From Malus domestica (Eukaryota; Streptophyta; Magnoliopsida; Rosales; Rosaceae), in the NCBI RefSeq assembly GCF_042453785.1, contig NC_091665.1:27948501-28012500 (forward strand): a DNA stretch of 64,000 nt. Reading direction: 5' to 3'. The notes beneath the pieces were generated by a model. It was not told where the DNA came from and ran no database searches. It worked only from the letters and a program-made list of their open reading frames with translations. Positions 35,267-45,440 of the stretch are shown here, piece after piece; within the stretch, counting starts at the first letter, position 1; every line of letters starts with the position of its first letter. Position numbers and translations under genes: made by a program.

Positions 35267-35530
35267 AGAAATCGAAGAGGCGTTTGCTTTCTCAAAAGCT
35301 GGACTGCTCAGAGACCACGAGGGCCGATCTCAGAAATCGAAGAGGCGTTTGCTTTCTCAAAAGCTGGACTGCTCAGAGACCACGAGGGCCGATCTCAGAA
35401 ATCGAAAAGGCGTTTGCTTTCTCAAAAGCTGGACTGCTCAGAGACCACGAGGGCCGATCTCAGAAATCGAAGAGGTGTTTGCTTTCTCAAAAGCTGGGCT
35501 GCTCAGAGACCACGAGGGCCGATCTCAGAA
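35267..35530. repeat. 65-bp tandem repeat upstream of the antisense ORF
   Basis: Units start agaaatcgaag at 35267, 35332, 35397, 35462 and 35527, an exact 65-base period of about four copies, nearly identical. Because 65 is not a multiple of 3 it opens all three forward frames, giving false ORFs. Confidence 0.9.
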
Positions 35531-37431
35531 ATCGAAGAAGCACCTGCTTTTTCAGCCTCGTCAGCACCTGTCACATGCACAATCAGCTTTGCGGAAATTA
35601 CGGGCACTCTGTCGAAGATTTCTGGTGAAGTAGAAAGCACGTGAATCTTACTGATCAATCACCGCTCTCCATATGCACCATCAACTCCTCGGGTACCACA
35701 TATAACTTTGTCAAAGATTTCTGACAAAGTTTAGGCACGAGAATTTCGAAGTTCCAGCTACCCTACTATTACCCATAAGGGTAAAGGAACAGCACCACTG
35801 CTTGACAACTGGAAAGTCCCTATGTGTGTCGACCTCCGTGTTTTGCGGCAAGACAGGTTGGCAAGAACGTCCAACCTTTACTCACATTCGAGAAAAGACT
35901 CCCAACATAATTACTTTCTCAAAAACCGGAGTAGCACCGCTTTCCGAATCTCGAGAGTCAGATCCTCGACGGGATTGCTTGTTCGAAAACCGAAGAGGCA
36001 CAACTCTCAGAACTTCGAGAGCCAGATTTCCTTAGATAAAGCTTGTCTGTAATCTCCACACGTAATATCAGCTTTCCAGATACCACATACCACTTTTTCA
36101 AAGTGCTCTGACAAAATTAAAACACGTGAAGCTGGCAGCTCCCACTACATTGCTGTGACCAAGAAGGGTAAAGGAATAGCATTACTACTTGTTATTGGGA
36201 AATCCCTATATACATTGACCTCCCTCCTCAACGGACAGGCAAACCTGCAAAAATGCTCAACCCTTTCTCGCATTCGAAAAGGCACCCTCAACATAACCTC
36301 TCGAAATACTCAGCTTTATTTCCCCCCGATAATACCTCAGCAAATAAGCCACACCAAGAACAAGAGTATCTCATATCATCAGGGTCGAAAGCAAGAGTAT
36401 CCCATATCATGCTTTCTCCCTGTCTTTGTCTTTGTCCTTGTCCACACCTGCAGGACAAGGAGAAAGAGAGCAGTCAGTCGGAACCTGAAATCAAACCTCC
36501 AATTTGGAACTGACTGCCTGGAGCCTTTGCCTGGTTGCTTACTTAGCATTGCTCTCGAGTACTCATCCTCAACTGCTGTCAAGGTCACGAATTCCACCGG
36601 CAAATGCCTCATGACAGTTGATCAGATATTGGCTCTTTACACTGAAGCTGCCAAGCGTGGATGAGTCACTATGAAGGAATGTTCTGAAGGACCATTTAAA
36701 TGCAAAGGTTGCACACCACTTCTGCCATGCAAAAGATTGAAGCAGAAGGTTCAACGGTGAGCTGAAACAGATCACTACAGCACGACACCTTTCCATACCA
36801 CATTCATTATTCCGTCAACAGCAAAAGTATCCCATATCATCAAGGTCGAACGTACTCTAGATTTGATGGACTTGTTTTGACCCTCAAATTTTTGAGTCGG
36901 CCTTATACTCTGAAGGGCACCAGAAAACCCTCCAGCACAGTTCAAGAATAAGCCTGTGGAAAGTTACTTCTTCAAAAGCAAAAGTATCTCATATCATCTC
37001 TTATCCATTTGCTTCTCCTTATCCTGGCAGTTGAATGAGAGACAAGGAGAAGGAGAACAATCAACCGGAAGCCGAAGTCAAACCTTTGATCCTGGGTTGC
37101 TTACTTGGAAGTTTGACTGCTTACCTTGTTTGTCACCTCTTTCGGCAGATCTCCTAGCTCGGCGACTTGGGGGACTCCTACTATAGGGTTTGTATCACAC
37201 TTGACTAAGCCCGAAACTACAACTAAGCTTCATCCAAAATTGATACATTACCTTGTGCGTCAACATCAGCTAAATACACCATTCCCGGATGGAGGAAAGG
37301 TACTTCCAGAGAAGGGCAGATGAAGATCAGACCACACTTCGGTACTTAGAAGTTTCGTGATTACTCAAGGGATTGGATCTTGCAAGTCCCCAACCGAGGA
37401 GTTTCCCTCACTCGGGAACTTAGGGGAGCAC
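35531..37431. other. 3' non-coding region of the inner element, ending in a polypurine-like tract
   Basis: Contains the inverted motif ACTTTGTCAAAG...CTGACAAAGT at about 35706-35732 and a related motif near 36090-36110. Both have counterparts in the outer element (39985-40012 and 40560-40585). The tract gaacttaggggagcac directly before the 3' LTR (37416-37431) is the likely polypurine tract. No sense ORF of note. Confidence 0.6.
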
Positions 37432-37952
37432 TGTTTGTACCATACTTGACCAATCCCGAAACTACCGAGCACCGGCCAACACTATACTGTCAAGGACCCA
37501 GAAGAGTTCCCCTCCGACCAGGAGGCCAATCACTACTCGACACGTGTCAAGATTAGAAGCCAATCAGAGCGCAGCACGTGTCGACATCAAGAACCAATCA
37601 TAACATGACACATGTCAATGTGACAAAGCTACAAGTTTTTCTATAAATAGGGGTCATTCCCCCACAATATTGCCGAATGCCATTTTGTGTTAAATCATTC
37701 ACAAGAACTCACTAAATTGAGAGCTTGATCCTTTGTACTTGTGTAAGCCCTTCACTACTAATAAGAACTCCTCTACTCCGTGGACGTAGCCAATCTGGGT
37801 GAACCACGTACATCCTGTGTTTGCTTCTCTGTCTCTATTCATTTACGTACTTATCCTCACTAGTGACTGAAGCAACCAAGCAACCAAGCGAAGGTCACAA
37901 AACCTGACACTTTCTGTTGTACCAAAGTCTTCGCCGATTTTGTGCATCAACA
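37432..37952 (+). repeat. 3' LTR of the inner element
   Basis: 521 bp, identical to the 5' LTR in visual comparison. Followed by target duplication ACAAC (37953-37957), then the interrupted outer array resumes (tataaattctcaaaagcttc). Confidence 0.95.
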
Positions 37953-37957
37953 ACAAC

Positions 37958-38520
37958 TATAAATTCTCAAAAGCTTCACACTATCTTGATCAAGATAGTG
38001 TGAAGCAAAATCAATTCATGGTACCCAACAAAAACTTCAACTCCTAAGCTTCACCTACAAAGCTTCAACTCCAAAGCTTCATCTACCAAAGCTTCACCCA
38101 CAATAGTTTCACCTAAAAAAGCTTCACCCATAAAAGCTTCACCAATAAAAGTTTCACCCACAAAAGCTTCACCCACCACAAAAGCTTCACTCACAAAAGC
38201 TTCACCCACCACAAAAGCTTCACCTACAAAAGCTTCACCCATAAAAGCTTCACCAACAAAAGCTTCACCCACAAAAGCTTCACCCACCACAAAAGCTTCA
38301 CCTACAAAAGCTTCACCTACAAAAGCTTCACCCATAAAAGCTTTACCAACAAAAGCTTCACCCACAGCTTCCCCCACCACAAAAGATTCACCTACAAAAC
38401 TTCAACACAAAAGCTTCACTACAAAAGCTTCACTACAAAAGCTTCACACTATCTTGATCAAGATAGTGTGAAGCAAAATCAATTCATGGTATCCACCAAA
38501 GCTTTAACCTCAACGCTTCA
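37958..38520. repeat. Outer-element array, AAAGCTTCACC type, with two perfect palindromes
   Basis: Units such as ACAAAAGCTTCACCCA repeat from about 38040 to 38410. Perfect 34-base palindromes (gcttcacactatcttgatca plus its mirror) lie at 37973-38006 and 38441-38474. The minus-strand frame reads as GEAFVGEAFM repeats, which is a repeat artefact. Confidence 0.88.
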
Positions 38521-39083
38521 CCTACAAAGTTAAATATATATATATATATATTTTCAGAAATTCAAAAATTCAAAAATTCAAAAATTAAAAAAAAATGTCT
38601 AGGCCTCCTCTTCTTTGGACCTAACAACTTTCATAACAAATACATATGAAGGAGGAGTTTTGGGCTACCACTTAGAAAGGAAAATGGTGAAGTTTTGTAC
38701 TTTGGAAACTTGGCTACTAGCAAGACACCTCCTTCGTCAACTCCCTAGATCGGAGACTTGGGGGACTCCTACCATATGCTACTGCACCTTGATACTCGAA
38801 AGTCTCACAACCACTCAGTGACTTGGATTTTTTCAAGTCTCCAACCGAGAAATTTCCTCACTCGAGAAATTAAGAGAGCACTACCTCAACCTACATGTTT
38901 CACTCACAAAGCTTCAACATACAAGCTTCAACAAAAGGAAAAATTCAAAGAACTTAGTGAAGAAGGCCTTGGTGTATTTAACACAATACGTTGAAATGAA
39001 GCAAAACTTGTTTATTGATATCTCCGATAAGTTACAAATATGTACATATACATGAATCAAAATAAACAAACAAGAGAGAGCTT

Positions 39084-39758
39084 TCACAAAGGTTGCTCAG
39101 GAAAAGTCTCAGTAGTCGGCAAAGCTCCAGAAAGATGAGGCACCAGAGGGTGATTATTCGGAGCCTCAGTACTAGGCAGAACCCTAGAAGGAGGAGGCAC
39201 CGAAGGTTGATCATTTGGAGCTTCATTACGCGGTACAGCCCCAGAAGACGAAGGCAATAAATGCCTTTGGAACAAACCCACAAACCTCTTATGATCAAGT
39301 AAAATCTGACCATCAGATTCCTGCAGCTGGTCGAGCTTCCTCTTCATGTTTGTAGCATAGTCATGTGCGAGCCTGTGCAACTGTTTATTCTCATGCTTGA
39401 GCTCTTTGATCTCTTGTTTGAGACTTATCACTTCAGCCGCCAATGATTCAACTTGGTGGGTTCGAGCAAATAGGCGTTGGGCCATATTAGACACAGAACC
39501 TGCACACTGGACACTGAGAGCCAGAGAATCCTTAACAGCCAACTCATCAGACCGTTTGGAAAGTAGTCTGTTATCTTTGGGAGTGAAAAGGTTCCTGGCC
39601 ATCTCCGCAGCGGTCATATCATTCTTCATCATAGAATCCCCAACGGTAAGAGGACCAGTAGAGGATAAGAAGGATGGGCGCCATATGTTATCTTGAGAAG
39701 TCATGGCTGCCTCTTCACCAAAGTTCAAGTCAAAACGACGGTTAGATGGGCCAGACAT
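39084..39758 (-). CDS. Antisense ORF of the outer Tat element, 224 residues, intact
   Basis: Start ATG at 39758, stop at 39084-39086; same length as the inner copy. N-terminus MSGPSNRRFDLNFGEE, then DNIWRPSFLSSTGPLTVGDS, the LALSVQCAGSVSN block, the coiled-coil-like segment ending KRKLDQLQESD and the P/S-rich tail ending PEQPL. No stop or frameshift is present although gag and pol of this element are ruined and its LTRs have diverged. A retained frame suggests recent loss of the other genes or selection on this one. Function unknown; a nuclear coiled-coil regulator is a guess from FDLN and the coil. Confidence 0.75.
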   Translation of the reverse strand: MSGPSNRRFDLNFGEEAAMTSQDNIWRPSFLSSTGPLTVGDSMMKNDMTAAEMARNLFTPKDNRLLSKRSDELAVKDSLALSVQCAGSVSNMAQRLFARTHQVESLAAEVISLKQEIKELKHENKQLHRLAHDYATNMKRKLDQLQESDGQILLDHKRFVGLFQRHLLPSSSGAVPRNEAPNDQPSVPPPSRVLPSTEAPNNHPLVPHLSGALPTTETFPEQPL

Positions 39759-39865
39759 TCTCAGAAATGATGAAGGAGAAATGAGGTGCAATAAATCTCT
39801 GAAGTAAGGGGAAAATTCCTACAAGCAATAACTCTCTGATGTACTTCTTGCACACAATTGGTGCC

Positions 39866-39875
39866 CTTATAAAAG
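39866..39875 (-). promoter_or_regulatory. TATA-like box for the antisense ORF (outer)
   Basis: CTTTTATAAG on the minus strand, about 110 bases before ATG 39758. Confidence 0.45.
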
Positions 39876-40159
39876 AAAGGGCAACAGGGTCGTTGGTTCA
39901 AAAATCGAAGAGGCACCACTCTCTGGATTCCAAAGAGACGCCATTTTCCACACGCAACATCAGCTCCTCGGGTACCACAGATAACTTTGCCAAAAATCTC
40001 TGACAAGGTTTAGACACATAAATTTTGAAGGTCCAGCTACCCTACTATTACCCACAAGGGTAAAGGAACAGCACCATTGCTTGATAACTAGAAAGTCCCA
40101 ATGTGTGTCAACCTCCGTGCTCCGTGGCAAGGCAGACTGGCAAAAATGCCCAACCTTTA

Positions 40160-40500
40160 CTCACATTCGAGAAAACACTCCCAACAAGATTGCTTGCTCA
40201 AAAATCAAAGAGGCACAGCTCTCCGAATCTCGAAAGCCAGACTCCCAACAGGATTACGTGCTCAAAAATCGAAAAGGCACCGCCCTCCGAATCTCGAGAG
40301 CCAAACTCCCAACATGATTACTTTCTAAAAAATGGAAGAGAAACTGCTCTCCGAATCTCAAGAACCAGACTTCCAACATGATTTCTTTCTCAAAAATTGA
40401 AGAGGCACCGTTCTCTGAATCTCGAGAGCCAGATCCCCGATAGGATTGCTTGTTCGAAAACCGAAGAGGCATCGCTCTCCGAACTTCGAGAGCCAGATTT
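40160..40500. repeat. ~60-bp degenerate tandem repeat (outer element)
   Basis: About five units containing ctccgaatctcgagagccag, then acatgatt/ggattg, then ctcaaaaatcgaagaggcac. It occupies the same place relative to the antisense ORF as the 65-bp repeat of the inner element and shares the aaatcgaagaggc core. Confidence 0.75.
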
Positions 40501-41816
40501 CCTTGGATAAAGCTTGTCTGTAATCTTCACACGCAACATCAACTTTCCAGATACCACATACCACTTTTTCAAAATGCTCTGACAAAGTTAAAACACGTGA
40601 AGCTTGTAGCTTCGACTACATTGCTACGACCAAGAAAGGTAAAGGAATAGCATTACTACTTGTTGTTAAAGAGACTCCTATATATGTCGACCTTCATCCT
40701 CCACGGACAGGCAGACATGCAAAAATGCTCAACCATTCCTCATATCTGAAAGGGCACTCCCAACGAAGCCTCTCGAAATACTCAGCTTTCTTCCCCCCCC
40801 CCAATATTACCTATGCAAACCAGCCACACCAGAGCAAGAGTATTTCATATCATCAGGGTCAAAAGCAAAAATATCTCATATCATGTTTTTTCCCTGTCTT
40901 TTCCTTTGCCCTTGTTCTTACCTGCAAGACAAGGAAAAAGAGAACAATCAGTCAACACTGGGAATTAAGCTTCCAGTCAGGAACTGACTGCCTGGAATCC
41001 CTTGCCTGATTACTTACCTGGCATTACTCTCAAGTACTCATCTTCAACATCTTATGCTTTTAGAAAAGATACCGCATCTGCCTGAGGAACAGATAGGGCA
41101 AGTGAGAATGATATAAGGAAGCATGTGGAAACAAGCGCAACAGAACACGTGCCGATTCATCTATTACTTCGTCAACAGCAAAAGTATCTCATATCATCAA
41201 GGTTGAACGCACTGTTGATTTGATGGACTTGTTTTGACCCTCAAATTCTTAAGTCAACCTTATACTCTGGAGGAAACCAGAAAACCCTCCAGCCCAGTTT
41301 AAGAATAAGCATGTGGAAAGTTACTTCTTCAAAAGTAAAAGTATCTCATACCATCTCTTCTTCATTTGCTTCTTCTTATCCTTGTTGTTGTTTACGACAT
41401 AAGAAGAAGGAGAACAATCAATCGAAAGCCGAAGTCGAACTTCCGATCCAGGTTGCTTGCTTGGAAGTCTGATTGTTTACCTTGTCTGTTACCTCTTTCG
41501 GCAAATCTCCTAGCTCGACGACTTGGGGGACTCCTATTATAGGGTTTTGTATAACACTTGACCAAGCCTGAAACTACAAGTAAGCTTCAAGTGAAATTGA
41601 TACATTACCTTGTGCATCTTCATCGGTTAAAGATATCACCCCTAGATGGAGGAAAAGTACTTCCAGAGAAGATGCCACATCTACGTATGAGACAAATAAG
41701 GCAAGTGAAAATGATACCACACTTTGGTACTTAGAAGTTTCGTGATTACTCAATGGCTTGGATCTTGCAAGTCCTTAATCGAGGAGCTTCCCTCACTCGA
41801 GAACTTAGGGGAGCAC

Positions 41817-42297
41817 TGTTTGTACCATACTTGACCAATCCTGAAACTACTGAGCACCGATCAACGTTATACCGTCAAGGACTTAGAAGAGTTTCCCTCC
41901 AACCAAGATGCCAATCACAGCGCGACACGTGTCGACATCAGAAGCCAATCATAGCACGACACGTGTCAATGTCAGAATGAAACTAGAAACTCTATTCTAT
42001 AAATAGATATCATTCTCTCACAATATTTCCTAATGTCATTTGTACTAAATCATTCACTAGTACTGACTAAATGAGAGCTTGAACCTATGTACTTGTGTGA
42101 ACCTTTCATAATTAATGAGAACTCCTCTACTCCGTGGACGTAGCCAATCTGGGTAAACCACGTACATCTTGTGTTTGCTTCCTTGTCCCTATCCATTTAC
42201 ATAATTTTCCACACTAGTGACCGGAGAAATCTAACGAAGGTCACAAACTTAACACTTTCTATTATACCAAAGTCCTCACTGATTTTGTGCATCAACA
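41817..42297 (+). repeat. 3' LTR of the outer element
   Basis: 481 bp, TG...CA, followed by AACTG (42298-42302). The preceding gaacttaggggagcac matches the inner polypurine-like tract. Confidence 0.93.
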
Positions 42298-42302
42298 AAC
42301 TG

Positions 42303-43545
42303 TAAACATGTGATTTTCTTAATCACATTTTTAATAAGTGAGTTAGTATTAAGCATGAGATTAGTTACAATTGGTTATGCTTTTGTTGTTTTGTGCTGAA
42401 ATGGCCAACTGACTTAGTTTGTATGGCTTTATATGGCCGGATGGTTGTAGTGGACTTCCAACAGTTAATTGAATTAAAAAAATATTATTCCAAAAAATAG
42501 AGCTCAACTCCTTTCTTCTCCATCACTCCCATACTTCATTGTTATACCTTGCTGCAACAGGTCAAGGTTGAATTAAGTCCTAACATTGGTATCACCCATT
42601 GCCGATCATGGTTTCCCTTTTGTGCATGCCCAGACACACCACCACCACTCGCTTTACAGCCATGGATGAGCGAATGGATGCTCTCAAAGCTTCTTTTGCT
42701 TCCTTGCAGTCCTCTTTCTCTGATACTTTGGACGCAAAGCTCGCGATCTGCTTTGAGTAGTTTCACCGTGAACTCTCTTTTGGGGGAAAGAATGATGGTG
42801 AAACCTCTGATCCAGAGTGTCGTCCACCTCCGATCATGGAGAATATCCCAGATCTTTACGAAGGGGAGCTCATACACACTTCACGACATGAGATCTATGA
42901 CGATGCACACAACCAATGACAAAACCTGCAACATTGTATCGAATTTCCCAAATTCACCAACGGAAATGATCTGATTACTTGGATTTACAAGGCCAAGAAA
43001 TTTTTCACTTATTATGGCACTGAGGAGCATCAAAAAGTGGTTACAATCTCTTTTCACTTGGAAGGCGAAGCGTTGCAATGGTTTGAGTGGATGGACTGTT
43101 TGGTCACTACACCACGCTGGGATGACTTCACCACTGCATTTTTCCTTGAATTTGGACCTTTAGAATTCGAAGATTGCACTTAATCTATCTTCAAACTCCG
43201 TCAATCAGGTACTCTCAAGGATTATATTGCTGAGTTTCATAAGCTTGCTAATAGATTTTCTGATGTTGGTCTAATTCTCCTCAAAAGTTGTTTCAAGAAA
43301 GAATTGAGGTTTGATATGAAATTGCTACGCCCTACCACTGTCTATGAGGCTATTTATATATCTATTCAATTAGATACTAAGTATGTTAAACTTAAATCTG
43401 GTTACCAGAAACCTTTCCCTCATTACAAACCCACACCACAGCCTCCTAATCCTTACAATGTTGCCAATTCTAGGCTCCCCAACTTACCACTCAAGAAACC
43501 CTCACATGAAGAAATTCAAATAAAAGAAGAAGATGGGTGACTATT
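42303..43545 (+). mobile_element. Truncated Gypsy element: leader and broken gag
   Basis: After the outer element, ttggtatcacccattgc (about 42583) resembles a tRNA-Met primer site, preceded by 'agtcctaaca' as a possible LTR end. The gag frame runs from ATG 42608 to 43540 with three in-frame stops (after AICFE, after DDAHNQ and after FEDCT). The conserved core reads EFPKFTNGNDLITWIYKAKK, then FHLEGEALQWF and IFKLRQSGTLKDYIAEFHKL, a Retrotrans_gag domain. Pol is absent; the Cassandra element begins at 43601. Confidence 0.75.
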
Positions 43546-43600
43546 GGTTCTGTGATGAGAAGTGGATTCGTGTAAACAAGTGTGGCCAGAAACAATAAAT

Positions 43601-44147
43601 TGTTACATCCTGGCACGGGGTCCACCACATCCCGGACCCGCTACACTACCGTAGCACGATATTGTTCGCTTTGGGCCCCGACCACGCCCTTACTGTTTTG
43701 TTTCTGGGAACTCACACGAGAACTTCTCAGTGGGTCACCCATCATGGAAGTGCTCTCGTGCACTACTAGCTTAACTTCCGAGTTCTGATGGAACCCGAAG
43801 CCAATGAGTTCCCAAAAAGGGATGGGAATATACATATAAGGATCATTCCGGCGATGTGGGATCTTACAATCCATCCCCCTTAGGGGCCCGACGTTCTCGT
43901 CGGCATACCACAGCCAGGGTTAGGCTCTGATACCAAATTGTTACATCCTGGCCCGAGGTCCACCACATTCCGAGTCCGCTCCACCGCCATAGCACGATAT
44001 TGTCCACTTTGGGCCCCGACCACGCCCTCCCGGTTTTGTTTCTGGGAACTCACACGAGAACTTCCCAGTGGGTCACCCATCATAGGAGTGCTCTCGTGCG
44101 CTACTCGCTTAACTTCTGAGTTCCGATGGAACCCGGGTTCCATCGGA
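43601..44147 (-). mobile_element. Cassandra TRIM (5S-like LTRs), truncated at its 5' LTR
   Basis: Minus-strand order: partial 5' LTR (44147-43939), primer site TTGGTATCAGAGCC (complement of ggctctgataccaa, ~43923-43936), purine-rich cccctaagggggatgg (~43871-43886), complete 3' LTR (43868-43601, 268 bp, tgtaagatcccacatcgcc ... gatgtaaca). The internal part is only 70 bp. LTRs carry a 5S-rRNA-like segment: gaagttaagc (A-box-like, about 43769-43780) and gatgggtgaccca (C-box-like, about 43727-43745), then the gaagttctcgtgtgag stretch. These are Cassandra hallmarks. The 5' LTR breaks off in a perfect 26-base palindrome at 44122-44147. Confidence 0.88.
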
Positions 44148-44794
44148 CCACCGAAGAAACTGAATGCAGGTTTTGATATTTTGGTACAATTATCTGTTAT
44201 GTATGTGTCTCTAAACAATGTCTCTGCATCTTACTATGTGCTTTTTTTAGTGTTATGTTTTGTCAAACGACGCCAATAGATATCTCTTTTATTCTTTTAC
44301 TAATCTCATGTTCAAATTGGACTCTGATATTAAATTTTGAGCCTAAGATGTCTGATGAAATGTCTCGAGTACAAGAGAAAACTAATTTGGAAGTACTTTT
44401 AGAATGAATTAAAAGTGTTTACAGATAGCCAGAAGTGTTTTTGGCAACATTTTGTTGAAAATGTTGAAAATTATTAATGGAGAAGGGCAACATGCAGTGG
44501 TCGTACGCAAGAACCTCTCCTGGAGTTGGTAAATGAACATTTAAAAAGTGCTTGACGCAACCAAACTAGAAGAAAGTACATGGGCATCAAATTTTTGTTT
44601 TCAATTCAGCAATATAACCAAAAGAAAAGGTTTTGTTTAGATTACCTCCAGAATAGAGGGCAATGCCTGATTGCTCTTCCCGTTTTGGGATAGCACGACA
44701 AAAATTATCGGTTGTACAACGGGTTTTAAAACAAAACTGATCTCATTTCTAACGTATGGAGTTTTACATATTACAAGTCATCAAAATTTATCAC

Positions 44795-45440
44795 TCAGTT
44801 GCTAGACCAATAAATTTCTTTAGAATTTGTTGCTGAATTAACTTCTGTAAAGTAGTCTGAGTCTTCCAAGGCTTTGTCTAGGGACTCCACTAAATCTGCC
44901 TCCCATAAGCCTAACCTGCAGATTGTCTTGTAAGTTTCGTAACTTGATGCTCTTATGCCCTCCAAAGCGATCTCCATTAAAGAGTCACAAATATCTTCAC
45001 TGCTGATGGCATCCAAAAAAGTTTCAGATAAACCAAGTCGCCAGAAAACAACAATGGCACAGTTCTTGTCCACTAACCGAACATCAAATTCTTTAGAGAA
45101 GACAGCATGTGACTTGCACAACAAGCTCTTGATCATCCCCGCAGTCATCCCACTCCTGAATCCCCATAAGAATACCAATTGATCACAGCTGACCTTTCTC
45201 ATATTCTTTGTCCAGACTCTGATATCCTCATTGGTTGATTCTTGGGGCTGTCAAAACACGGATTGGAAATGTTTGTGTACTTTTCGATGGCTGGAGCTAA
45301 AAGTGCATTGTTAGATACCATAGGATTGTCGGAACTTTTCAGAATGGAGCAGAGCTTTGCCAACAAATAGCACATCTTCACCACATTATGCCAATGAATG
45401 TTGCCTTCACTTTCAGGATCTTCTGCACCGGGTTTTGCCA
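44795..45440 (-). pseudogene. PARN-like deadenylase, C-terminal fragment (unit A)
   Basis: Reads ...NIHWHNVVKMCYLLAKLCSIL, then in another frame VSCDQLVFLWGFRSGMTAG to LEDSDYFTEVNSATNS and stop at 44795. It equals the last exon of the PARN-like locus at 51.57-54.34 kb. A G missing from a run near 45244 (cttggggctg; unit B has cttgggggctg) shifts the frame. Everything upstream of this exon is absent; the match ends near 45430. Confidence 0.85.

Larger units (their letters stand above)
25188..37952 (+). mobile_element. Inner, structurally complete Tat-lineage Gypsy retrotransposon
   Basis: 12,765 bp. LTRs at 25188-25708 and 37432-37952 are both 521 bp and show no difference in a line-by-line reading. 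ACAAC flanks both ends (25183-25187, 37953-37957). Order: LTR, primer site, uninterrupted gag-pol frame, A32 run, AAGCTTCACC array, 181-bp triplication, reverse-strand 224-residue ORF, 65-bp tandem repeats, polypurine tract, LTR. The second RNase H domain, absence of a chromodomain and the extra ORF between integrase and 3' LTR fit the Tat clade (Grande/Retand/Ogre relatives). It looks recently inserted and may be autonomous. Confidence 0.93.
20799..42297 (+). mobile_element. Outer Tat-lineage Gypsy element, pol-deleted, split by the inner element
   Basis: LTRs at 20799-21279 and 41817-42297 have equal length (481 bp) and are flanked by AACTG at 20794-20798 and 42298-42302, a perfect 5-base target duplication. 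By hand count about 15 differences occur in the first ~220 bases of the LTRs, so the insertion is not recent. Without the inner element and its duplicated 5 bases it is about 8.7 kb. The order is LTR, PBS, broken gag joined directly to an integrase C-terminal remnant, tandem arrays, reverse-strand 224-residue ORF, tandem repeats, LTR. Protease, RT, RNase H and most of integrase are missing, so it is non-autonomous. Confidence 0.92.

Noticed and set aside
35213..35644. Three overlapping long forward frames (about 94-143 codons)
   Set aside because: They are the 65-bp tandem repeat read in each frame. A 65-base period without a stop opens all frames; the translations are the same peptide shifted.
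38051..38380. Reverse-strand frame of GEAFV repeats (109 codons)
   Set aside because: It comes entirely from the AAGCTTCACC-type tandem array; no natural start context or flanking domain.
43693..43805. 5S rRNA-like segment considered as a 5S rRNA gene
   Set aside because: It is embedded in a Cassandra LTR with primer site and TG...CA ends; only promoter-like boxes resemble 5S, and no full 5S gene is present.
44122..44147. Palindrome considered as a terminator hairpin
   Set aside because: Plant Pol II genes do not use such terminators, and it sits exactly at a truncated Cassandra LTR, which explains it as a rearrangement junction.
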